NCBI GenBank assembly: GCA_907163375.1 | Contig: CAJQUW010001430.1 | Coordinates: 93,833-157,832 of the forward strand | Source: Prostheceraeus crozeri | Lineage: Eukaryota > Platyhelminthes > Polycladida > Euryleptidae | DNA: 64,000 nt | Direction: 5' to 3' | Shown: piece by piece, positions 1 to 10,712 of the stretch | Numbering within the stretch: position 1 is the first letter of the stretch | How the letters are laid out: each line of letters begins with the position of its first letter | The notes under the pieces: generated by a model | The model's database searches: none | What the model saw: the letters and a program-made list of their open reading frames with translations, nothing else | Told to the model about the DNA's origin: nothing | Position numbers and translations under genes: made by a program

Positions 1-238
1 ACCAACGGGCTTACAATGAAAGAGTTAAGAATGGCTATACTATTTATGCATTTGATTTGACTGCCGACAGTGATATTAGTGCACTTTATCGTCTAGCTAA
101 CGTTCCTCATAATGTTCGCTTGGATCTGGAGTTTCAAACAACGCTAGCTGCGACGATCAATGTATTGATTAATGCAGTTTTTGATTCAAATATTGAAATA
201 ACTAAGTATCGTGACGTGATTCTTCACTATAATCGTTA
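1..238 (+). pseudogene. MCP: Polinton major capsid protein, 3' part (copy A)
   Basis: C-terminal end of the double jelly-roll major capsid protein. It matches, almost residue for residue, the last ~80 residues of the capsid gene of copy B (24.1-25.3 kb), including the segment YTIYAFDLTADSDIS and the terminal NIEITKYRDVIL. The rest of the gene is outside the window. The stop codon abuts the ATG of the protease gene (TAATG overlap), the same junction as in copy B, which suggests a compact late-gene cluster. The visible part looks broken. Confidence 0.8.
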
Positions 239-700
239 ATGAGTTGGTTAAACGCTGACGATATTAAAGCCAAAGTACAGCGTAATGTAGATGAAGCTAC
301 GTTGAAAGCTTCTGATAATGTCTATTCGCTAGATACCCTACCAACTGCAGTAAAACAGTATCCCATCTCTATTGTATTGAACACTCAGTCAAAGAATTTC
401 GAAGGTGAACATTGGAAAGCTATCTTTATTGGAAAAGACAGACGCTGTGAACTATTTGACTCTCTTGCTCAACCTCCAAATATACCAACACAGCAGTGGC
501 TGAGAAAACATACTCGTCAATATCAACGAAATGATCGCATACTACAACATCCACTTTCATCAACTTGTGGTGCTTTTGTATTGTACTTCATCTTAAAACG
601 TTTGCATGCACGTCAATTTAAATCTGTTATTCAAAAGTTTTCATGTAACCCATCTTCTAATGAAAAGATGATTTGTAAGTTCTATAATGATTTGAAATAA
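239..700 (+). CDS. PRO: Polinton adenain-type cysteine protease (copy A)
   Basis: A 153-residue protein of the adenovirus-protease (Ulp1/C5-like) family, which matures virion proteins. The order His, Asp, Gln, Cys of this family is visible: GEHWKAIF, ELFDSLA, LQHPLSSTCGAF. The length equals its homologue in copy B and is near the short end for Polinton proteases. Its ATG overlaps the capsid stop codon, and it is followed by the convergent minus-strand TBP-like gene. The frame is open throughout this copy. Family assignment is firm; activity is not implied. Confidence 0.9.
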   Translation: MSWLNADDIKAKVQRNVDEATLKASDNVYSLDTLPTAVKQYPISIVLNTQSKNFEGEHWKAIFIGKDRRCELFDSLAQPPNIPTQQWLRKHTRQYQRNDRILQHPLSSTCGAFVLYFILKRLHARQFKSVIQKFSCNPSSNEKMICKFYNDLK

Positions 701-726
701 AACATCATATTGGAATAAAAATTGTT

Positions 727-1258
727 TTATTTCACAATCCGCTGGGTATGTACATATTCGATTAAATGGTCTAGGATTGTATCTGCTTGTACTTCTGATT
801 TCAGTCCACTAATGATAACTTTACTGTTGCGGAAGATTGCAATGTGTACAGGATTCCAACGATTAATGAGAGCTGCGGGAAAACGTTCTGGCTCATAACA
901 CAAATTGTAGCTGCTGCTATGAATCTTTGAAAACGATACATTTTCACTCAATTGAGTAGAGATCACCATGTTGTTCACAGTCAGATTTGACATCACACAC
1001 TTCTCCCTCTTCCATATCCGACGTAGTAGCTTCTGCAGTTCTAAGCGCATTAACCGCTCCGATGAATGAGAAAGGGCGCCGAGAATTTGTACCGTCCCGT
1101 TTGGAAAGAGTTGAAGGTCCCGTAAATTGCTCATCTTCACCAGTAACATTTGCGGTCGACCCGGATAATACTAGCTGTTTGGAATTACTTGATGTAATGT
1201 TGCGAGATCGATATTGGTATAGAGTCTGATGAGGCGGAGAATGTTGACGATGGTGCAA
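727..1258 (-). pseudogene. TBP-like (TATA-binding-protein fold) gene, copy A
   Basis: The minus-strand protein at 727-1149 reads like the saddle of TATA-binding protein. The second lobe contains YEPERFPAALI and VHIAIFRNSKVIISGLKS, closely matching the eukaryotic TBP pattern YEPELFPGLI and LLIFVSGKIVLTGAK. That includes both phenylalanine positions that intercalate into DNA in TBP. The half before it, LQLFPNGTVQILGAL, matches the equivalent part of the first lobe. Copy B has the same gene, fused in frame to an upstream PC4-like domain. Here the upstream part lies at about 1290-1613 and the gene looks broken. The family call is by eye from motif order and needs a profile search; role in element transcription is inferred. 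Confidence 0.72.
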
Positions 1259-1289
1259 CGATGACGTCTCATGATGAAGAAATGAGTAA

Positions 1290-1613
1290 ATAGAGCGATG
1301 TATCTTCCTTTTATACTTTTTCCCAACTACCTTGATGAAATGTGAAGCAGATAGAAAGTTGGGAATGATAGATTTGTATTCGTTGCTTTTTAAGTCGCAA
1401 CCATATGCGATTTCCCATGCGTGAATGTCTTTTCATATAGAAGTATTTCAAGTCCTTCATGATATGATTTAGGCACTGAAAATGTCGATATGATAAAGCA
1501 AATTCTCTTCTCATATTTCCAGTATAGTCTTTGAAATGAACGTTTTGATCATAATCAATCTCAACATGTTGTAGGGAATCTAATTTCCAACTCTTCATGA
1601 TGGAGCGTAACAT
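1290..1613 (-). pseudogene. PC4-like N-terminal domain of the TBP-like gene, copy A
   Basis: Minus-strand ORF beginning MLRSIMKSWKLDSLQHVEI. It corresponds to the N-terminal domain that precedes the TBP-like saddle in copy B. It contains strand-strand-helix patterns, such as QNVHFKDYTG followed by FALSYRHFQCLNHIMKDLKYF, that resemble the PC4 (positive cofactor 4) single-strand-DNA-binding fold. It is clearly paralogous to the next gene at 1635-2003. The PC4 label is tentative; the paralogy is plain. Confidence 0.5.
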
Positions 1614-1634
1614 TGTGTTGAAGGTGGTGTCTGA

Positions 1635-2003
1635 TTAAGATTTGCATAGCAAAGAGATGAACTCTCGACGAATAAATGACATATTGGAGTGATGCATCCA
1701 TCTTTTATATTTTTCCCAATTGTATTTGCGAAATGAAAAATAGATTGAGGAATAAGAATGACAGATTTGAATTTCATTTCTGAAATTTTGAAGCCAAACT
1801 TGACTACCCAAAGAGATGAATTTTAGCGTTTCAAAATATTCCAAATCCCTCATGATGTCATTAAGATTAAAAAATTGTCGCCATGTTAATGTAATTCCTC
1901 TCGATGTATTTCCATGAGAATTTTTGAAATGAACGTTTCCATTGCGATCAACTTTGATGTATTGTTGAGAATCCAAAATCCAAGTCTTCATGATGTTATG
2001 CAA
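1635..2003 (-). CDS. PC4-like small protein, copy A
   Basis: A 122-residue minus-strand protein starting MHNIMKTWILDSQQYIKV. The pattern GNVHFKNSHG, then GITLTWRQFFNLNDIMRDLEYF, resembles the PC4 core (G-I-[ST]-L-x4-W/F-x2-L-x2-I-x-D). A second, similar beta-rich half follows (VWLQNFRNEIQICHS, FSFRKYNWEKYKRWM), so two PC4-like units may be present. A close homologue sits at 26687-27055 in copy B. PC4-like proteins bind single-stranded DNA and act in transcription or replication; that function is inferred from resemblance only. It is followed, divergently, by the GEWEVG gene starting at 2030, so the gap near 2004-2030 must hold both promoters. Confidence 0.55.
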   Translation of the reverse strand: MHNIMKTWILDSQQYIKVDRNGNVHFKNSHGNTSRGITLTWRQFFNLNDIMRDLEYFETLKFISLGSQVWLQNFRNEIQICHSYSSIYFSFRKYNWEKYKRWMHHSNMSFIRREFISLLCKS

Positions 2004-2029
2004 ATTGGTAATATATAGATCACCAGAAT

Positions 2030-3432
2030 ATGAAAATGTCGTTTTACTATATTCTGCTTAGCAATGCAGCAACAAATAGATTTGCCAGTAATCGTGCCGC
2101 AATCTGTTGTACTCCCATTGATAATATACAACAGCTGAATGGAGAGTGGGAAGTAGGGGTCACACAACTTGTTCATAGTAACTGTGTCTATACTTTTGAT
2201 CATAAGGTGATGACTATTAATATGAGACGCACATTTGCTTACCAATGTGAAAAGGGTTGCCGAGTATACATTCCACAATGGCCGAAGAAAGATCTTCTAT
2301 CATGTCAGAAATTCGTTTATGATTTCCAGAATAAAGCGTGTAAACACATTGTTCAATTTACTCCACACAATGGTGATCACAATTATGTACATCATGTAGT
2401 TGATAAAGATTGGATTGTTGCTTTGAGTTCCAGTTTAAGAAATGATTTAGGTTACCTCGCCAGCACCTTAACAAGCTATGATAATTGCAACGTTAATTGC
2501 CACCCAAGTGGTCATAAACAGTTAATATATCGAGAGGAAGCTTTTTATGTAGATCTTATTCCAAGAAATGAGAACACGTTGGTGAAGAAGATTGTGATGA
2601 AACCAAGAAAGACAAACATGACTCCTGAAACATTATTGAAGAAATTTAATTATCTCCTTCGAGTTGATGGTAAACAAGTGGCAACATTGACTTATCTCAA
2701 ATCATCTAATCATATTGCAATAAGTAAATTAAATGATGATGATCTAGTATTAGTTTGTTCAAAAGATTTTCATCAGTTCTTACGACATACTTCTGCAGCT
2801 GTTCATGGAAAATTTGATGTGCAACATTTGCCATGTGAAAGGTCAAATTAATTTGATACAGAATGGTCCGTATCTTTATACAGAAAGCGTATAGAGCCTG
2901 TAGGTGGTACCTTACATGAAACAAGAGTGTTGATGCCTCGCATTATAACTTCAGTTAAATTGGTTATCGATTATTTGAATGAAGTGATTAATGAGCAACA
3001 TATTTCATTTCTGAAAAAGAAGATGCTTTGTCTCTCACTGTAAGTGTGAAAGATATTGAACTAATTATGGATAAAACTCTAATGAACATTTTGGGTTTTG
3101 ATCAAAATATCTTTGCAAGTGGTACTGTAACCAAAGCTAGCGCAGACATGTCGCTATCGCGTCGTATTAACTATTTTCAGATATATTCCAATATTGGTGA
3201 AGATGTACGTGTGGGAGATGTTGAAGCTCCCCTGCTAGCAATGATACCATATCAACCAAAAAGATGCAGTATTTTATCTGAGCATACTTTCAAGAAAGTG
3301 CATTATACAAAGCTGAAATCAAACTACATCCCACAAATTGATATTGAAATTTATGACGATGCTGGTGCGTTGATTCCTTTTCATTAAGATGCTGTAACAA
3401 GTATCACACTCCATTTCCGAATGAAGAGTTAA
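2030..3432 (+). pseudogene. Polinton virion-type protein 1 with GEWEVG motif (copy A)
   Basis: First of two tandem, paralogous late-type genes. The N-terminus reads FYYILLSNAATNRFASNRAA and then LNGEWEVGVTQLVHSNCVYTF. The signature '(F/Y)-x-(L/V)-x-L-(P)SNAS/A..., L-x-GEWEVG' recurs in one of the large conserved virion-type proteins of animal Polintons. The C-terminus ends with ITLHFRMKS, shared with copy B (27079-28482). No catalytic motif is visible; a capsid-vertex, fibre or minor-capsid role is possible but unproven. The gene looks broken (a few breaks). Confidence 0.7.
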
Positions 3433-3471
3433 TGCAAAAGTATGCTAATATATTTTTCCAATGTGAATAAT

Positions 3472-4965
3472 ATGGAAAGTGAAAATACAGATTCGTTTCT
3501 AGTATACTTACCCAGCAATGCTTCTATGAAAGAATTTCCTAATAATAAACCATCAGACTTTCCAGTAGAATTAAATCGCTCACTACATCTAGAAGGCGAA
3601 TGGGAGGTGGGCGTTTCTAGTATTTGCCATGATAGCAACATTCAGAATGTGAATGATTTGGAAGAAATGATATTGACTCCTCGCATCCATGATGGAATAA
3701 CGATGAATAATACATTCCAGTCCCCATACAAGTTAACGTCAGATGGAAAGTGGAACTATGAATGGATTCAGATAAAATCAGATTATTATGGTCCATTTGG
3801 GAATGAGAAAATTATTCAATAGTGGCAATACTTCGATCACAAAGTTTATGAGTTTAATATCTATCATTGGAATGGAAGACAGTTCCTTTGCTTTCATTAT
3901 TTTACTGAAGGTCTTATACTGAGGTTGGATAATGAATTCTCTCCACATCTCGGTTTTGGGCACGGTCTACATCTAACGTGAATTGTTACTGCAAATGTCA
4001 AAAAAGTTTATTCAAAACGAATCAACAAATTTCATTATAAATTTAAAATGTTTGATGATGTTGTAGAACGTGAAGATCACATCATTTTGAAAAAGCGTGG
4101 TGTTCAACCTTTATCACTTACTGAGTTAGTAAAACGATGGAATGAGACTGTTGGTAAGAAGTATGGAGAGAAGATTATGGCGGAGAAGGATAAGTTGGTT
4201 ATTCAGAAATATAATGACAAACTTACAGTTCATTTCTCTCCAACCTTGCGTCATTTTGTAAGACATCCATCACCTATTATTGGAAGCGGTGTGGTGTATG
4301 CTTCTCATGAATATCACATTAAAGCTGATTCAGTTAATGATGAATGGTGGGTGGACATCTATGGTGATCGCATCAAGAAAATTTACCAGTCTTATCAGGA
4401 ATCTAAAGTTGGTATCAATATAATGCCGCGTCTATATCATACAGTTGAAAGCTTCATTCATGTAATAAATCCTTATATACAACAGAAGTTGAAGCATGTG
4501 ATGAAAATAAATATGATGTAAAGACACACCACATTTCGTTTTCAATTGAAAATCAACGAGTTGTTCTGAAACTGGGTGATGACATTCAATGTCAATTGAG
4601 CAAAAATTTGAAAAAACTGTTTGGTTTTTCAATGCTACAAAATAAGTTTACTGCTGCGCATACGATTGGTATAGAAACACCAATGACACTTGATAAACAT
4701 GAACAACACCTTTACATTCAAAGTGATTTGATTCCACCTATTTCTGTTGGCGAGGAAAAAAGAACACATTTTACGTGATTTCATTCATGATAAAGATGCT
4801 TTATATAGAATAGTCGAGAAGATGTTTCAACCTATTTTCTACCATCCTGTTATCAAACAAACTATACCATCTATTTCTATCAAAATTACAAATGGTCTAC
4901 ATGAGTGCATCCATGTCAAAGATACTAAATCCCTCGTAACTTTAGTGTTTCGGAAAACAAAGTGA
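3472..4965 (+). pseudogene. Polinton virion-type protein 2 with GEWEVG motif (copy A)
   Basis: Second tandem member. The start is placed at the ATG giving MESENTDSFLVYLPSNASM, which is conserved in copy B. It continues with LEGEWEVGVSSICHDSNIQ. The PSNAS and GEWEVG signatures show common ancestry with the preceding gene. The C-terminal ~150 residues (LGDDIQCQLSKNLKKLFGFS, then the end at FRKTK) are nearly identical between copies A and B. Only about 40 bases separate it from the upstream paralogue, so the two may share expression. It looks broken (several breaks). Function is unknown beyond the expected virion role. Confidence 0.7.
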
Positions 4966-5246
4966 AGTCATTGTAAAATTTTATTGAAATAAAAATATAT
5001 GTATGAAAAAGTCTTTTCACAGATATAGGGGGAATGGGCTGACTGTAGGCATCTATTCACAAGGAAGTGCAATCTAAAGCGATACATAAAACAACAATGA
5101 ATGTCAGCAAAAGCATCATCAAAATAATAATTTGAGACTGAATCTATTTACACATCTCCTGAATGTGGTAGTGTGAGTTTAATTCTTTTGGATAGTGATA
5201 TATTTGTATCAGGATGACCATGTGGATGAGATATGTTATGTTCTAT
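4966..5246. other. Convergent 3' intergenic region, copy A
   Basis: Spacer between the virion-type gene (plus) and the polB 3' end (minus). It carries AATAAA-type signals just after the virion gene (ttgaaataaaaatat) and otherwise no ORF or repeat of note. The equivalent spacer in copy B at about 30040-30220 is recognisably similar. Confidence 0.5.
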
Positions 5247-8200
5247 TCAACACCTCTTATCCCCCCACGCTGAAAGTGCTCGCTTTCTAAATGTATGAGT
5301 TTTTACCTCATGCGTGTTTGATTTTAAGATGGTCATGTTGACAAACGTTGCGCACTTATTTTTAAAGGCCTTCTTATAGACCCTATGTTTCATATTTACA
5401 ACAATCGACTTAGATATGCCTCTTGCGCGTTTAATACTGTTACTGGAGTCTTTTGGTTTCATAGAATACATTTTAGGACGAAGAAGAATCATTTCTTTAA
5501 TTTCTTTTCCTGCCATTTCATCTTTGAAGCATCCTAATTTTGCTTTATTTTTAGTAGAGTATAGTGGGTGATCTGTAGGATAAATTGATGTATCAAAATA
5601 TTTTTCTAAAGATTTTCCTACTTCATTGAAATTTAACTCTCTCTGAGCAGCGATACTTAAAAGGAAACTGTCTGTATCACCACTCAGCAAACGCACGTCT
5701 TTAATTAGAAGACATGGTTTTAATATTCTATAGAGGAGTCGATGCATTTCAAGCTTGGAATAATCTAATACAGCTTGTTCAATGTAGATGGGCTTGCAGA
5801 ACTCTACTTCTGATTTTATCATTTTAACACCAACCAATTCATCATCTATAATATCTCTATCAATAGAGAGAGGTGATGCCGCTAACTTTTGAAATTTATC
5901 ATTATGATTCACAAGTTTATAGTTTATACGTTTTCTAACATCCTCCATCGTCTTACCAAAAAGACTACTATTCTTATATTCATAAAAATCTTTTTCAAAA
6001 TTATTTTGGGCTAGTGTACGTTTCTGGCTGTCACTATCAATATATGGTTTCAGAAAGGCTTTCTGTCTAAATTTGATAATGCGGTGAACTGTTTTTAAAA
6101 TCATGCCCATTTCTAAATAAAATTTTAAGATGGAAAAGTGGACTAGATAATTTTCTTTATCAAATTGAGCAAGCAAGAGTTTACGACAAGGCTTATACTT
6201 AGGTTGTCCACTCCCTTCTAAATCTTTATGAAATTGTTTCATAAAGTCCGAAAACATATCTTCAGTCACTTCACCTGATTCGGGCGCAAGTGGAAAATCC
6301 ACAGTTTTATTTTTAATACTATTTGGATAGATGAGATCTACCTCAAAAAAATAATATCCCCAATCACCATCATCTGGAATAGCTAGTATGTTTGAAGGAT
6401 TGGAGAAATTTTGAATTTCACTATCACCTAGCCAGCTAAACTCAGAGTGAGGTACAGGTTTGGATAGTGACCTACCATATAAATTATTCTGGTCATAGTA
6501 CTTTAGATGAATCTGGTCATCATCTACTACTTTTGATTTTATTTGATGTCTATTTACAAATGTGAGTCCACCACGAATTCCTCGCTCAAATAAATTATAC
6601 ATCTCTGGATCTTGCAAAAGATGGATGGTCTCTCCAGTCATTTTAAAAGCAGACTGGAATGACATGGCTGGAAGACTGACAAAGTGGATAGGGTCTAATT
6701 TATCTTCTTCTAATGTCACTCGTCGAAACTCCTGAAATACATCAGCCAGCAAAAATACATCTAATTTTAGATAGGCGATCATATAATCGCTAAACGTTTG
6801 ACAGTCAAATTTTGTACATGCAACTTGAGTATGATTGTAATCTACTGCCTTACATTCTATACCAGTGAAATCATTTTTAAATTTATATATTGATGGAAGA
6901 GAAGTCTCACTAAGTTTAGAAATGTTGTCAAAGTATGCATATGGAAACAGTTCTTTGCATGTGATGACTTCATCTGTCAAGTTAGGATATTGTTTCTTCA
7001 AATTTTGAGTTAGTGGAAGAGACTTAAGATTTTGAACGAGAGATGCTAGTGATAAAGTCATGAATTGATAGGAATCTAAAAATTTTATATCAAAGTAGAC
7101 TGTCTTATTTTCTTTAGTCTTATCAACTGGTACTTTTGCTATCATGGACATAAACTTTTCTCTCGTTTGAGGCATAACATTCATCAACCACCCCTTCATT
7201 TTTCTTAACCCCTTTTATTATCATATGGCTGTCATTGCCTTTGAAGTTATGAAGATTTACGGGTAGAGTGCGCCGTTTCATTCTTAGAGAAAAATTGCAT
7301 CTTGAACAGAGTGCGTTTCTAAATTCACCAGTGATGTGATCATGGTCGCGCACTTTCTTAGTTTTACCCTCATCAAACGTTTTATTACATTTTGAGCAGA
7401 CTTTACAACTTTCAAATTTTACCTGATCATGTGCTGTCATATTTAATGATCTGTGATAGAGTTCACTGTCACCTTTTTGTTGAAATTTACTAGCACTTTC
7501 CAGGAATTGCAAGAATTTGTGTATACAATCCTCACCTTGCCAGACGTACATTTTATTATTTTTATTTTGGAAATGATCATGTCATACCTCATAACAGGAT
7601 TTGGCTGCTGGCTTGTGGATGTTATCATCAATATAGCATTCGATTTCAGCATAGATGACACAAAGAGGACTTAATTCACTACCATTTTCTCTATATGAAA
7701 AGATTTTATCTTTGGGCATGCGTTCCATTTGCAATTTACCTCGCTTACACCATTCAATATGCGTTTGAAATTTATCTTTTGAGCAGAAGGATCTCATACA
7801 ACGGTCACCCATGAAATGCTCCCCCTTTTGGATGTTAAGTGGGAATATAGTCGAGGTTGACAACACGATCATAAGTTGATGAACGTTAGTTGTAGCGTAC
7901 ACCTTTAAGTCCTTTTCGCCAGACGTGAACAACTATTTTAATTTCATTTACTTTTTTAAATTTCTCCATATCTTTCAATTTCATATCTTCACTATTGCAG
8001 TCATCAAATTTCAATTCATTCTCCCATTGATGATATTTGATTTTACGGAAACGGCTGTTCTGTACATCATGATAGTGGAGAATGGATAAAACCGCATACA
8101 TTGCGATTCACAATCTATAGACATGACTGCTTTCATATCTTTTAACGTTTTTGGAAGATTGAAGGAGCCTAGTCCACTGTAATTTTCTAATAGAGTAATT

Positions 8201-9044
8201 TCAAACATGGCAGATTCTACACCATCAAAAATCAGACCACCATCGCGCTCGTTAAATTTATCAATATTTGATTTTAGCCCTTGAATGTGAAAATTTAACC
8301 ATGCTTCTTTATCTACTACCTCTGTAGCAGGAGAGGAGGGTATGTGAAACTCCAACTGCACTATTCCGCCAGTATGATGGTCAACTTTAACATATTTTAT
8401 TTTAAGATAGATGAGCGCTTTCATTCTAAAGTTGTCTAAAATTCTAAAGAGCGCATCTATCAATGTTGAATTTTGATGAAGCCACTACGGAAAATCAGCA
8501 ATGGTTTCTGAGGACTCCATATGGTAATTTCTCACTACATTATTGACCGACACTTCAGTGAGCCGGATAGAGGAGGTGCTGTTACTATAACTATCATTTG
8601 TATGCGTGTGGGGAAGTCTATGTGAAGATAATTCAAAACGTGTTTCAAAAGATAGAGTGCAAAAGTCGCAAGTAAAGGAGACATGTTGAATAGAATCATC
8701 CTCACCTCGGGAGATTGATGATGTTTTGGGTTGACATACACGTTGTCTGATATGTCGGCGAGATCACGCTTCCTTGTATAGACGTGACCACAATCAGCAC
8801 ATTCCCGCTGATTAGATTCCCGCGACTGACCGCCTGAGCTGGTACTAACATCACCTGAAAGAGAAATCATTCTATCATCTCTATTAAAGTTATAGTTTAT
8901 TGTTGCAACCTACCTTCACTTAACAGCTCTAAAGATTCCTCGAGAAGGGAGCGTTTTGGTGATGAAGTAGATGCCTGAAATTGAGAAAGATGCTATTAGC
9001 CAAACGTTTGAGGGAGATGAGTGAGGAAATCTTCAACTTACCAT
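5247..9044 (-). pseudogene. POLB: Polinton protein-primed DNA polymerase B (copy A)
   Basis: Family-B DNA polymerase of the protein-primed type, the replicase of Polintons. Visible on the minus strand, N to C: a short exon coding only ATG (9042-9044); a 61-nt exon (8914-8974); a C2H2-like finger region; a domain with DCESQCMRF and AVLSILHY; Exo I near 7640; an endonuclease-VII-like Cys/His patch with VRDHDHITG; Exo II with SHMII; Exo III YLKLDVFLLADVF; palm motif YYDQNNLYG; SSLFGKTM; and the catalytic GDTDSF near 5680. The C-terminus is HTFRKRALSAWGDKRC. The two small introns have GT/AG ends and recur in copies B and C. The gene is broken by several lesions. Confidence 0.9.
8914..9041 (-). 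other. Conserved exon 2 and first intron of polB, copy A
   Basis: Minus strand: one-codon exon (9042-9044), GTAAG donor, intron 8975-9041, exon 2 at 8914-8974, then donor GTAGGT and a second intron to 8855. Spacing equals copy C almost base for base. Exon 2 is also conserved in B (34094-34154). Confidence 0.7.
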
Positions 9045-9169
9045 TTCAACGAAATCAAGTTTAAGTATGATACTTTAGTGTCAGAAAGTTGTATAGTTTA
9101 TCAAAATAGAGACTTCACTTATTCTCAACACGTCTCAAATATAGAATGAAAAATAAGTCTGCTTCCCCC

Positions 9170-9179
9170 CTTTTATATA
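9170..9179 (-). promoter_or_regulatory. TATA box for polB, with CCAAT boxes (copy A)
   Basis: TATATAAAAG on the minus strand, about 125 bases upstream of the polB ATG exon. Two CCAAT boxes lie just upstream (attggct repeated at about 9200-9225 on plus). The same TATA plus paired CCAAT layout is conserved in copies B and C. The region also serves the divergent small gene s1. Confidence 0.65.
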
Positions 9180-9275
9180 CTCTCATACTCGGCATTCATT
9201 GGCTATTCATTTGATTGGCTACTTACTTGTACTTAAGCACTAAGAAATCAAGTTTGTAGCATACAATTTGAAGTC

Positions 9276-9684
9276 ATGAATTCACCAACAGCAACACTCT
9301 CCGTGAATACATCAACTTGCCCTCCCGCTCCAAAGAAGGTGAAGTTGGAGAAGAAGAAAACAGTGGAGGATTTAGCAAGCTTGGAGTATCCGACTCTGAC
9401 TGAGGAAGAGGAGATGGAAATGGTGTGAGGTGGAACTATATAACAAGGAGGTCCTACTATATAACAAGAAGGATGTGTCGAAAGAGAATGATATCAGCCT
9501 TCTCCATGACATAAGAAGATGGTATAGTCCATCGTCTCAACCCAGGAACAAGATTGAATGGGAGAATGTATTTGGTGTATTGGCTGCAGCCGAGGAAAAA
9601 CTGCGACAGCTGAAATGCAGGTGTGATAACTGTGAATCACTGTGGGACAATGTGACTCCAGAAGAGCTTCTAAATTATTTGTAA
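9276..9684 (+). pseudogene. Small accessory protein s1 (CxCDxCE motif), copy A
   Basis: Gene transcribed away from polB and sharing its intergenic promoter region. The N-terminus MNSPTATLSVNTSTCPPAPK and the C-terminus LKCRCDNCESLWDNVTPEEL match the intact-looking homologue in copy C (62921-63319), and a diverged one lies in copy B (34523-34974). The conserved core is a W-rich segment (VRWKYLLYN), then CxCDxCExLWD near the end. It may be a small zinc-binding module, but the function is unknown. The reading frame is interrupted in this copy. Confidence 0.65.
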
Positions 9685-9824
9685 TTTCTGAATATATGTT
9701 TCACTTGTTATATCTGTCTGTTTTCACTTGTTTCTGGGTAATGTAGTCATCAACATCATAGTGAAAAATCTAATCATTTGACAGCTCAGTATAAATCATA
9801 GCAGCTGATAATAGATACAATCAT

Positions 9825-9878
9825 TCTTTCCTAGGTACTACCTCTATTACTGAGGATAAATGATAAAGGGATTGAATA
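9825..9878 (-). ncRNA. H1-like hairpin element downstream of s2a, copy A
   Basis: Read on the minus strand it is a short version of the H1 two-hairpin element: ATTTATCCTC, loop, GAGG, then a second palindromic stretch around TACCTAGG. The counterpart in copy C is at 62730-62785. It lies just past the stop of s2a. Treated as a structured UTR segment; the function is unknown. Confidence 0.4.
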
Positions 9879-9936
9879 TAAAAAAAACAGAGACATGTAG
9901 TTCTTTAGATTTATTCACAATTGAAGTACATATACT

Positions 9937-10173
9937 TTATAGCGAGGAAAAGTCAAGTGGAAGAACCTCTAAGTCTTTGTAAACTTTGTAGCACCTTAGT
10001 CGTTTAGGGGCATCTGGCGTTTTTCTCACACGTGTTGTCTTCGGTGTCCATTCTTCGTCTATCCAGACAATTCTTACAGTCTTGTCTTTGTCGTAAGTCT
10101 CCTTCTGTCCACACTTGCCTTCATCCCACTCATTGATGATCACAAAATTACTTGATGTTTCTGACTTTGCCAT
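9937..10173 (-). CDS. Small accessory protein s2a, copy A
   Basis: A 78-residue protein starting MAKSETSSNFVIINEWDEGK. It is paralogous to s2b, which is transcribed head-to-head. The shared core is (I/N/D)EWDxxKCxQ, a W-[IT]-D-x-E patch, then TPKTTRVRKxPxAPxR and a hydrophobic LxVxPL end. Copy C holds a nearly identical gene at 62432-62668. There are no transmembrane segments or known motifs. The start is supported by the conserved promoter block 12-13 bases upstream. Family not recognised. Confidence 0.65.
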   Translation of the reverse strand: MAKSETSSNFVIINEWDEGKCGQKETYDKDKTVRIVWIDEEWTPKTTRVRKTPDAPKRLRCYKVYKDLEVLPLDFSSL

Positions 10174-10186
10174 GTTAGACTCCTAG

Positions 10187-10337
10187 TTCGTATAATGTGA
10201 ATGAGATGTGTTACAATCTTCTGAGATATATAGTCTTCATTCAAATTAGAATAATTCTGATCGGCTGTTGAGGGACTCATTGTTAAATAACTATATAATT
10301 GAAACGATTGCAGGACTTTTCATTCACATTATACGAA
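10187..10337. promoter_or_regulatory. Divergent s2a/s2b promoter with 16-bp inverted repeat (copy A)
   Basis: Intergenic region between the two head-to-head paralogues. A 16-base block ATTCACATTATACGAA lies 13 bases before the s2b ATG (10322-10337), and its exact complement lies before the s2a ATG (about 10187-10202). A TATA-like sequence sits about 25-35 bases upstream of each block (tatatag, tatataa), so the block probably marks each transcription start. The same layout is present in copy C (62269-62419). Confidence 0.6.
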
Positions 10338-10350
10338 GTAGCAGACTGAC

Positions 10351-10530
10351 ATGTCAAACTCTCAAGCATTGGAAATATTTAACCAAATATTTGAAGTCAT
10401 TGACGAGTGGGATCAAGACAAGTGTGAACAGGAGGAGGAGACCAGCGAGAAACTCGTCGTCATTGAAAAATTGTGTGGACTGATGGTGAATTCACGCCAA
10501 AAACGAAAAATAGAAATAGAGTGAAAAATA
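10351..10530 (+). pseudogene. Small accessory protein s2b, copy A (broken)
   Basis: Starts MSNSQALEIFNQIFEVIDEW and is homologous to the 82-residue s2b of copy C (62007-62255). The frame is lost in the second half here. A matching 3' flank (aaatggaaataaagg) follows. It is the paralogue and divergent partner of s2a. The flank near 10596-10605 is the uninterrupted equivalent of the site where the gypsy element sits in copy C. Confidence 0.6.
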
Positions 10531-10712
10531 GACCTACATACTACATGTCTTTGTTTTTGCAATGTATTGATTTAGAAATGGAAATAAAGGAAAGAATTTA
10601 GATCTGGTGTTAATTGTATACATGGTTCCGAATATCATCACATTTATTTTCGGTCTAATTTTCTATCAAAAGAGATCGTATCATTAGTAAAGAGAGAAGA
10701 TGTATATGTTTG

